Shown here: piece by piece, positions 7,106 to 13,034 of the stretch
How positions within the stretch are numbered: position 1 is the first letter of the stretch
Layout: each line of letters starts with the position of its first letter
Assembly (NCBI GenBank): GCA_964390805.1
Contig: CAYMKL010000146.1
Coordinates: forward strand, 1-16,098
Length of the DNA stretch: 16,098 nt
Source: CAYMKL01 sp964390805
Lineage (GTDB): Bacteria > Chloroflexota > Anaerolineae > VGOG01
Direction of reading: 5' to 3'
Program-made: the position numbers and the translations under genes
Notes under the pieces: model-generated
Seen by the model: the letters and a program-made list of their open reading frames with translations, nothing else
What the model was told of the DNA's origin: nothing
The model's database searches: none

Positions 7106-8455
7106 ATGTCTATCCAACAAGCAGATGCCCGGCGGAGTCGTTCCGCCGGGCTGACCACATCTGCCGTCTTTCGCTTCTGGCTGCCGCTGGCGACCAGTTG
7201 GCTGCTTATGGCGACGGAAACCGTCTCCGTCAACGCCATCATCGCCCGCGCGGCCGAGGCCAAGCTGCAACTGGCCGCGCTGGGTGTTGCTGTCTCGCTG
7301 GCGCTGGCAGTGGAAAGCCCCCTCATCTCCCTGCTCACTGCCAGCAATGCGCTGGCACGCGACCGGCAATCGTACCGCTTGTTGCATCGCTTTACGCTGG
7401 GCCTCAACGCCACCGTAACAGCGGTCATGTTGCTGTTGGGTTTCACGCCCTTGTTCGATTTTGCAGTTGTGCAGCTTATCGGAGCACCAGCCGATATTGC
7501 TGTCAAGGTGCGCCCGGTCCTCTGGGCAATGACCCTTTGGCCTGCTGCCATCGGCTTTCGCCGCTTCCATCAGGGCTTGATGATCCGGCATGGCCACACT
7601 CGTCAGATAGGCTACGGTACCGCGATCCGGCTATTCACCGGTGTAGGCATTTCATTGGCGGGGCTGGCTTGGGGCAAGCTAGACGGTGCGACGGTGGGCG
7701 GGCTGGCGTTGGGCGCGTCGTCCATAGCCGAGTCGGCTTACGTCTGGTACGTGGCGCAGCCAGCGGTGCAGAAGATCAAAAGGACAGCCCCCCTGGCTGA
7801 TGGCATCCCCTTGACTTTGGGTGATTTGCTCCGTTTCTATGCGCCCCTGGCCCTCACGTCCGCCATCACGCTCTCGGCCACTCCGATTATCAACTCTGGC
7901 TTATCCCGCTCACCCTACCCCATCGAGTCACTGGCTGCCTGGCCGGTAGTCAGTGGGCAGTTGTTTGCCCTCCGCAGCTTCGGATTGAGCCTGCAAGAAG
8001 TGGTTGTCGCTCTCCTGGACAGTCCGGCTGCCATGAAGACGCTGCGGCGCTTCGCCACGATGGTGGGCATTGGGGCGCTGGCCTTGCTGTTAGCCATCGC
8101 TTATACGCCGCTGGCCCCCTTGTGGCAGCAGCGGATTGCGGGCCTGAGCGAGGAACTGACCGTCTTTGCAGTGGCCGGGTTGCGGCTGGCGGCATTGCTG
8201 CCAGTACTGGCCGTCGTGGTGAGCATGTTGCGTGGCATTGTCGTCACCGGCAAGGCTACCAGCGTCATCGCCCAGGCCACGGTGCTCAACCTGCTGGCGC
8301 TAGCATCGGTGCTCCTGATAGGAGGGAAGCTGGGCCTCTTGCCAGGCGTGTCGCTGGCTGCTGTGGCCCTGACTGTCTCACAACTTGTGGAGAGCGCCTG
8401 GCTGTGGCGCGGTGCACGCCGCAAGCAGTTTGGAGTTCCGAGTTCGGGGTTTTGA
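7106..8455 (+). CDS. MATE/MOP-superfamily membrane transporter-like protein
   Basis: This 449-residue polytopic protein has about a dozen hydrophobic segments and the overall look of the MATE / multidrug-oligosaccharide-polysaccharide flippase group: FRFWLPLATSWLLMATETVSVNAIIAR near residues 22-48, and an internal second half beginning near LGDLLRFYAPLALTSAI. ATG 7106 is preferred over the longer in-frame start at 7013 because the extra 31 residues would lie inside the MFS gene and GGAAAGAGA at 7092-7100 precedes 7106. The gap to the MFS gene is 16 bases, so it is probably the last gene of block A. Its last eight codons (FGVPSSGF) come from a short repeat-like GTTCCGAGTTCGGGG tract. The fold assignment is moderate and the cargo unknown. 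Confidence 0.72.
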   Translation: MSIQQADARRSRSAGLTTSAVFRFWLPLATSWLLMATETVSVNAIIARAAEAKLQLAALGVAVSLALAVESPLISLLTASNALARDRQSYRLLHRFTLGLNATVTAVMLLLGFTPLFDFAVVQLIGAPADIAVKVRPVLWAMTLWPAAIGFRRFHQGLMIRHGHTRQIGYGTAIRLFTGVGISLAGLAWGKLDGATVGGLALGASSIAESAYVWYVAQPAVQKIKRTAPLADGIPLTLGDLLRFYAPLALTSAITLSATPIINSGLSRSPYPIESLAAWPVVSGQLFALRSFGLSLQEVVVALLDSPAAMKTLRRFATMVGIGALALLLAIAYTPLAPLWQQRIAGLSEELTVFAVAGLRLAALLPVLAVVVSMLRGIVVTGKATSVIAQATVLNLLALASVLLIGGKLGLLPGVSLAAVALTVSQLVESAWLWRGARRKQFGVPSSGF

Positions 8456-8478
8456 GTTGACTAAACTCGAGACTCAAG

Positions 8479-8507
8479 TTGTCGAACCGGCCAACTAGTG
8501 GTACAAT
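8479..8507 (+). promoter_or_regulatory. Sigma-70-type promoter for block B
   Basis: TTGTCG at 8479-8484 (4 of 6 to TTGACA) and TACAAT at 8502-8507 (5 of 6 to TATAAT) are separated by exactly 17 bases in the largest intergenic gap after position 306. Transcription would begin near 8514, about 20 to 50 bases before the candidate starts of the dehydrogenase. No operator-like dyad of convincing strength overlaps it. Confidence 0.6.
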
Positions 8508-8561
8508 AGATAGTCCTCTGCGAGTGACAGAGGAATGAGGAAGAGGAAGGTTTCTGGTTTC

Positions 8562-9554
8562 ATGGACGCCGAAGAGGCTAACAGGGTTCTGCTCACGGGT
8601 TTGCCGCTGGCGGACGAGGCAATGGCCACGCTGCGAACAAGGGTTTCCTACCGTGTGACACCGCCTTACCCGGAGCCTGACCAGATCGCAGCACTGGCGG
8701 CGGAGGATGGCATCCAGGGCATGATCGTCCGGCTGGGCCAGATCACGCGGCAGGTCTTGGCCGCCTCGCCGCACCTTCGAGTAGTGGTTTCTCATGGGGT
8801 GGGAGTGGATCACATTGATGTCGAGGCCGCGACCGAACTGGGCATACCGGTTTGCATCACGGCCAGCGCGAATTTCCAGTCCGTCGCCGAACACGCCCTG
8901 GCGATGATGCTCTGCCTTGCCAAGAACCTCTTTCTCTACGACAAGCAGATGCGCCGTGGGGTGTGGGATCCCTCAAGCCGCGGCACTGATCTGCTCGGCA
9001 AGTGCCTTGGCATCGTCGGCGTTGGCCGCATCGGGCGGCGACTGGCTGAGCTGGTTCAACCATTGGGAATGACGGTGATCGGCTATGATCCGCACTTGCC
9101 AGCGGATCGCTTTCCCGAAACCATTCGTCGGGTCGAGAGCCTGGACGAGCTTCTTCGCCAGTCGGATTTCGTCTCCTTGCACTGTCCCAGGACGCAAGAG
9201 ACCTACCACATGATTGGGCAGCGGGAACTCGAAATCATGAAACCCACAGCCGTGCTCATCAACACCGCCCGGGGCGGAATTGTAGATGAATCAGCCCTGC
9301 TCCGAGCGCTGGAAACGGGGACGATCTGGGGCGCTGGCCTGGACAACTTTGAGACTGAGCCACTTCCCTCTGACTCTCCGCTGCTGCCCCTCCAGGATCG
9401 GCTGATTTGTACGCCTCACGTCGCGGGGTTGACCCAAGAGGCCCTTGTGCGCATGGGCACAGAAGCGGTGAGCATCCTTCTGGGCTTTCTTGACAGCAAG
9501 GAACTTGACCCCGACACGGTGGTCAACCCAGGTGTTCTCCCTGAACTACTGTAA
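8562..9554 (+). CDS. D-isomer-specific 2-hydroxyacid dehydrogenase (phosphoglycerate dehydrogenase-like)
   Basis: This 330-residue NAD-dependent enzyme has the two-domain layout of the D-2-hydroxyacid dehydrogenase family. It shows VSHGVGVDHIDVEAA (76-90), the nucleotide-binding GVGRIG (153-158) with an acidic residue after the second strand (D176, favouring NAD), and the catalytic set R237 (INTARGG), E266 (DNFETEP) and H286 (TPHVAG). It lacks the ACT domain of long serine-pathway enzymes. Two starts are possible. ATG 8562 has GAGGAAGG (8543-8550) 11 bases upstream; ATG 8535 adds nine residues, but its AGAGGA directly abuts the codon. It follows the promoter at 8479-8507 and opens block B. 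The substrate may be 3-phosphoglycerate, glyoxylate/hydroxypyruvate or another 2-keto acid; context does not settle it. Confidence 0.88.
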   Translation: MDAEEANRVLLTGLPLADEAMATLRTRVSYRVTPPYPEPDQIAALAAEDGIQGMIVRLGQITRQVLAASPHLRVVVSHGVGVDHIDVEAATELGIPVCITASANFQSVAEHALAMMLCLAKNLFLYDKQMRRGVWDPSSRGTDLLGKCLGIVGVGRIGRRLAELVQPLGMTVIGYDPHLPADRFPETIRRVESLDELLRQSDFVSLHCPRTQETYHMIGQRELEIMKPTAVLINTARGGIVDESALLRALETGTIWGAGLDNFETEPLPSDSPLLPLQDRLICTPHVAGLTQEALVRMGTEAVSILLGFLDSKELDPDTVVNPGVLPELL

Positions 9555-9568
9555 ATCCTATCGAATCA

Positions 9569-9587
9569 GGCGGTAAAGTGAACCGCC
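9569..9587 (+). other. Small GC-rich hairpin between two genes
   Basis: GGCGGT (9569-9574) and ACCGCC (9582-9587) form a perfect six-pair stem around a seven-base loop in the 52-base gap after the dehydrogenase stop. No T-run follows, and AAGGAG (9596-9601) of the next gene begins nine bases later. An mRNA-processing or attenuation role is possible; it is not a standard terminator. Confidence 0.35.
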
Positions 9588-9606
9588 CTGCAATCAAGGA
9601 GCAAGG

Positions 9607-10596
9607 ATGACACTATTGGAAGAGTTTGTGCGAGTATTCCAACTTCCGCCAGCCATGAATCCGTACATCCATCTGGTGGTGGACGAGCGCGAGATGGAAC
9701 TCGTCGTGCAAATGAACGGTCGGGCCATGACCGTAGAGCAGGTGGCTAATATTGTGGAGATGTCGCCGCAGGAGGCCGAGGCGTTTCTGCGCAGAGCCTA
9801 CAGCCGCGGAGTAGTTGACAGGCAGGTTGAGGATGGTGTGACGACCTACTCAGCGGCCACGTTCTATCGGCGCCTGGACCCCCTGGCCATGTATGAAAAC
9901 TGGGGCGACATCCCCGCCGACGCCCGCGATGCGGTGATCGAGTGGCAGTTGCAGGAGTTCATCAACCTGTGGTTGCCAGTGGTCGAAGAAATGAGGAAGG
10001 ATCCCGATGCCTACCACAGAATCCCCAACCGGGACGTGTTGCTGTTGGAGGAAGCTCTGGAGCAGGTGGAGGCGGCCACGGAGCACGTGGTGGTGCCCTG
10101 CGACTGCCGGGCCATTGTGATGGCCTGCAATCGCTCCTTGGAGGTGTGTATCCGCTTGGATGAAGGGGCGCGCCTGACCCTGGAACGGGGACACGGGCGG
10201 CGCGTCACCAAAGACGAGTGCAAGGCCATCGTGATCAATGCCCACCGGTCCGGGTTGATGCAGACTGGCCGGCGCGCCTGGCGGGAACACGGTCTCTTTG
10301 GCTTCTGCAATTGCTGCACCTGCGACTGCTATCCCTTCCGCGCGTCAGTGGCGATCGGGATGCAGAAGCAATGGCCCCGGAGCCACCACGTCGCCGCCTG
10401 CGATTGGGATCAGTGCAGCCACTGTGGGCTGTGCCCCAGACGCTGCTATTTCGGCGCATTCTACCGCGATGGTTCCAAGATAGTGATCAACGGAAAAGCG
10501 AGGAAGCGGGTGCTGTTTGACGAGGAGAAGTGCTGGGGCTGTGGCATCTGCGCTACGGCCTGCCCTACAGAGGCCATCCGCATGGTGGAGCTTTGA
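9607..10596 (+). CDS. Two-cluster 4Fe-4S ferredoxin with HTH-like N-terminus and cysteine-rich middle
   Basis: The 329-residue protein has three parts. Residues 41-73 (MTVEQVANIVEM...AFLRRAYSRGVVDR) look like a small helix-turn-helix or winged-helix unit. The middle holds C165, C167, C174, C181, C205 and a run FCNCCTCDC (C234, 236, 237, 239, 241). The C-terminus is a bacterial-type ferredoxin with C270-x2-C273-x2-C276-x3-C280 and C309-x2-C312-x2-C315-x3-C319-P, fit to hold two [4Fe-4S] clusters. AAGGAG at 9596-9601 sits five bases before ATG, and the stop overlaps the HypA start as TGATG. It is probably a cytosolic electron carrier or redox-linked accessory protein, perhaps serving the AOR encoded upstream. 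Whether the N-terminal unit binds DNA is unknown. Confidence 0.8.
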   Translation: MTLLEEFVRVFQLPPAMNPYIHLVVDEREMELVVQMNGRAMTVEQVANIVEMSPQEAEAFLRRAYSRGVVDRQVEDGVTTYSAATFYRRLDPLAMYENWGDIPADARDAVIEWQLQEFINLWLPVVEEMRKDPDAYHRIPNRDVLLLEEALEQVEAATEHVVVPCDCRAIVMACNRSLEVCIRLDEGARLTLERGHGRRVTKDECKAIVINAHRSGLMQTGRRAWREHGLFGFCNCCTCDCYPFRASVAIGMQKQWPRSHHVAACDWDQCSHCGLCPRRCYFGAFYRDGSKIVINGKARKRVLFDEEKCWGCGICATACPTEAIRMVEL

Positions 10597-11093
10597 TGCA
10601 CGAAATGCCGGTGACCCAGGCATTGTTGAACATGGCTTTGCAGCACGCCAATGGGCAGCGCATCACCGACATCTATTTGCGGGTGGGCATGATGTCGTCC
10701 ATCGTACCGGAGTCGGTCGAGGTCTTCTTCGACTATCTCAGCCAGGACACCCTGGCCGAGGGAGCCACCCTGCACTTTGAGCGCGTGCCCATCGAGATGA
10801 CCTGCCTCGATTGCGGGCAGCAGGCTGATCTGAGCCAGTGGATAGACCAGCCGCCCCAGGCGATCATGATGGAGGCTCTGCATCGGGGCTGTCAGTGCGG
10901 AAGCAAGCGGCTTCGCGTCACCGGAGGGGTGGGTTTTGAGATGGTGAGCCTGGATGTGGAGCCTGCTTCGCGTAAGCACCCTCACCCTAACCCTCTCCCC
11001 CCTGGGGAGAGGGAACTTGCCCCCTCTCCCCAGGGGGGAGAGGGTAGGGGTGAGGGGGAGTTCCTGAACAAGGTAGCAGAGGGCGAAGAATGA
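10596..11093 (+). CDS. hypA: HypA-like nickel-insertion protein with repeat-derived C-terminal tail
   Basis: The protein begins MHEMPVTQALL, which matches the nickel-binding MHE start of HypA/HybF, the chaperone that supplies nickel to [NiFe]-hydrogenase (and to urease in some bacteria). Zinc-loop cysteines are C70 and C73 (CLDC), then C99 and C101 (GCQC). Usual HypA has CxxC twice about 14-17 residues apart, so the loop here is longer and the second pair is CxC. Family members are near 115 residues. This one is 165, because a palindromic repeat (10979-11056) codes for about 26 tail residues rich in P, G and E. ATG 10596 overlaps the previous stop, and its own stop overlaps the next start (ATGA). 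No HypB or hydrogenase gene is visible. Confidence 0.8.
   Translation: MHEMPVTQALLNMALQHANGQRITDIYLRVGMMSSIVPESVEVFFDYLSQDTLAEGATLHFERVPIEMTCLDCGQQADLSQWIDQPPQAIMMEALHRGCQCGSKRLRVTGGVGFEMVSLDVEPASRKHPHPNPLPPGERELAPSPQGGEGRGEGEFLNKVAEGEE
10979..11056. repeat. 78-bp near-perfect inverted repeat inside the hypA-like gene
   Basis: The left arm 10979-11013 and right arm 11022-11056 are 35 bases each and are reverse complements at 33 of 35 positions, around an eight-base spacer (AACTTGCC). Each arm also has its own small CTCTCCCC/GGGGAGAG dyad. The 78-base length is a multiple of three, so it reads through in frame as HPNPLPPGER...PQGGEGRGEG, a well-known shadow translation of a dispersed bacterial repeat. 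Confidence 0.88.
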
Positions 11094-12469
11094 CACAAAT
11101 CACTCGCATCCTGGCTGTGCCAGCCGTGGGCGCGTATTACTACGATGATCTGGCGGCGCTCCAGTCTAGTGCCATGCCCCTGTCTGAGCGGTATGCCGCT
11201 CCTGCTGTGACGCCCGGTTTCCACCGCGTCCGCGAGGTGGCCGAAGCTGTCTCAGTGGGCTTGGTGCTGGATGATGGTCAAGTGGCCTGGGGCGACTGTG
11301 TGGCAGTGGAGTTCAGCGGCAAAGCGGGCCGCGACCCGGTCTTCCGCACCGATGAGGGCCTGTCCACCATCCGTCGCGCCGTGGCGCCGCTGCTGCAAGG
11401 CCGGGAGGTCACCAGCTTCCGCGAACTCGCCGAGGAAGTGGACGGCCTGATTGAATCGGCGGAGGTCATCAGACCGCTGCCCCAGCCCTCGGGAGTGACC
11501 CGGCGCGATCTCTTGACAGCGCCAGCGCGCCTGTGGCGGGCGGCCCAAGGCAAAGAGGAGGAAACGCCCGTCCCCACGGAGCGGATCACCGTGGAGCGCC
11601 GACTGCACACCGCCGTCCGCTACGGCGTGAGCCAGGCGCTGCTGAAAGCAGCAGCCCTGGCGCGCGGCTTGACCATGGCCGAGGTCATCGCTGAGGAATG
11701 GGATCTGCCGCTGCCCGATTCGCCAGTGCCCATCCATGCCCAGTGCGGGGCCGACCGCTACGCTGGCGCTGACAAGATGATCGCCCGTCGCGTGGCCTCG
11801 CTGCCCCATACTCTGGTAGACAACATCCCGGAGCAACTGGGCGAGGATGCCGTCGTGCTGACGCGATACGCCCGCTGGCTGAAGGCGCGCATCCAGGAGT
11901 TGGGCGGCCCGGACTACCGCCCCACCATTCACCTGGATGTCCACGGCACGCTGGGGCACATCTTCGACAACGAGCTGGGCCACGTTCTGGGGCAACTCTA
12001 CGCCCTGGAGTTGGCGGTGCAGCCCTACCCCCTGCGGGTGGAGTGTCCGGTGCTCATGGAGAGCCGAGAAGCCCAGATCGAGACCATGAAGACCCTGCGC
12101 GAGTACGTCCGCTTCCGCAAAATGAACGTGCAACTGGTGGCCGACGAGTGGGCCAACACCCTGGACGACGTCCGCGCCTTCGTGGACGCCCAGGCTGCCG
12201 ACATGATCCAGATCAAGATGCCCGACCTGGGCAGCGTGCACAACTCGATTGAAGCGGTGTTGGCCTGCAAATCCGGTGGTGTGGGCGCGTTCCTGGGCGG
12301 CAGTTGCGCCGAGACCGATCTGTCGGCGCGGGTATCGGTACACGTGGCCCTGGCCACCCGGCCAGACATCATCATGGCCAAGCCGGGCATGGGGGTGGAC
12401 GAGGCCATCTCGCTGGTGCAGAACGAGATGACGCGCACCCTGGCCTGGATTCGGGCACGGGAGGAGTAA
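11090..12469 (+). CDS. mal: Methylaspartate ammonia-lyase (enolase superfamily)
   Basis: This 459-residue enzyme aligns from memory with the Clostridium tetanomorphum enzyme (EC 4.3.1.2), which converts L-threo-3-methylaspartate to mesaconate and ammonia. Equivalent active-site residues are Q218 and H240 (LPHTLVDN); metal ligands D283 (HLDVHGT), E319 (VECP) and D352 (VADEW); Q374 and catalytic K376 (IQIKMPDL); and GGSCAETD near 403-410, where the usual Thr is Ser405. The C-terminal AKPGMGVDE matches. It is about 45 residues longer than the 413-residue reference because of an extra segment around 123-168. The ATG overlaps the hypA-like stop, and its TAA overlaps the next start. No glutamate mutase gene, its usual partner, is in the window, so a full methylaspartate pathway is not shown. 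Confidence 0.9.
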   Translation: MTQITRILAVPAVGAYYYDDLAALQSSAMPLSERYAAPAVTPGFHRVREVAEAVSVGLVLDDGQVAWGDCVAVEFSGKAGRDPVFRTDEGLSTIRRAVAPLLQGREVTSFRELAEEVDGLIESAEVIRPLPQPSGVTRRDLLTAPARLWRAAQGKEEETPVPTERITVERRLHTAVRYGVSQALLKAAALARGLTMAEVIAEEWDLPLPDSPVPIHAQCGADRYAGADKMIARRVASLPHTLVDNIPEQLGEDAVVLTRYARWLKARIQELGGPDYRPTIHLDVHGTLGHIFDNELGHVLGQLYALELAVQPYPLRVECPVLMESREAQIETMKTLREYVRFRKMNVQLVADEWANTLDDVRAFVDAQAADMIQIKMPDLGSVHNSIEAVLACKSGGVGAFLGGSCAETDLSARVSVHVALATRPDIIMAKPGMGVDEAISLVQNEMTRTLAWIRAREE

Positions 12470-13026
12470 TGCAATCTTTTTCGCACGTGCTACTGCCATC
12501 TGCTTTCGGCATTTTGGGCATTGTGTGGCAAGAAACCGCAACAGGTCCGAAGGTATGTCAAGTCGTCCTACCGGATGAGTTCGCCCCGGTGGAAGACACG
12601 ATCCAGACGACCTTTGGTGGCGCTGTTCAGCAATCGTGCCCTCCCATTGCGGAACTGGGTGAGCAAATTCAGAGCTTCCTCCAGGGAGGGGCCATCGTCT
12701 TTGACCTGGACAGCATCGCTCTGGAGGAATGCTCTGAATTCCAAAGGCGCGTGCTTCTGGCGGAGCACGACATACCACGGGGATGGGTGAGCACCTACGG
12801 CAGGATCGCCCGGCATCTGGGCGTCCCAGGTGGTGCGAGGGCGGTTGGCAGAGCACTGGCAACCAACCCTTTCCCCATCATCATCCCCTGCCACCGAGCG
12901 ATCCTGTCCAACGGGGGGCTTGGCGGGTTTCAAGGTGGGCAGGAAATGAAACGAGCTTTGCTCGGAATGGAAGGGATCGAGTTTTCCCCGACAGGGAGAA
13001 TTCTGACAAACAGAATCTACTACTGA
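12469..13026 (+). CDS. ogt: Methylated-DNA--[protein]-cysteine S-methyltransferase
   Basis: The 185-residue protein removes alkyl groups from O6-alkylguanine by irreversible transfer to its own cysteine. The active site IIIPCHRAI places the acceptor at C141. It is preceded by the helix-turn-helix and arginine-finger region STYGRIARHLGVPGGARAVGRALATNP (108-134) and followed by GLGGFQGG and the helix MKRALLGMEG. ATG 12469 shares a base with the TAA of the preceding gene (TAATG), and GGAGG at 12460-12464 provides the ribosome binding site; a longer in-frame start at 12304 lies inside the lyase gene and is rejected. A DNA-repair gene in a metabolic run is odd, but the tight overlaps argue that it is co-translated. 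Confidence 0.92.
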   Translation: MQSFSHVLLPSAFGILGIVWQETATGPKVCQVVLPDEFAPVEDTIQTTFGGAVQQSCPPIAELGEQIQSFLQGGAIVFDLDSIALEECSEFQRRVLLAEHDIPRGWVSTYGRIARHLGVPGGARAVGRALATNPFPIIIPCHRAILSNGGLGGFQGGQEMKRALLGMEGIEFSPTGRILTNRIYY

Positions 13027-13034
13027 GGAGCATG

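Noticed and set aside
8452..8478. TTGAGT / ACTCAA dyad after the MATE-like gene as a terminator
   Set aside because: The stem is only six mostly A/T pairs with a 15-base loop and no T-run.
12304..12468. Longer ogt start inside the lyase gene
   Set aside because: The added residues are an out-of-frame reading of lyase codons with no family match; ATG 12469 has a good ribosome binding site and gives the normal length.
11252..12862. 536-residue open frame on the minus strand
   Set aside because: It lies opposite the well-supported lyase and ogt genes, has no family pattern, and is typical of the antisense frame of GC-rich coding DNA.
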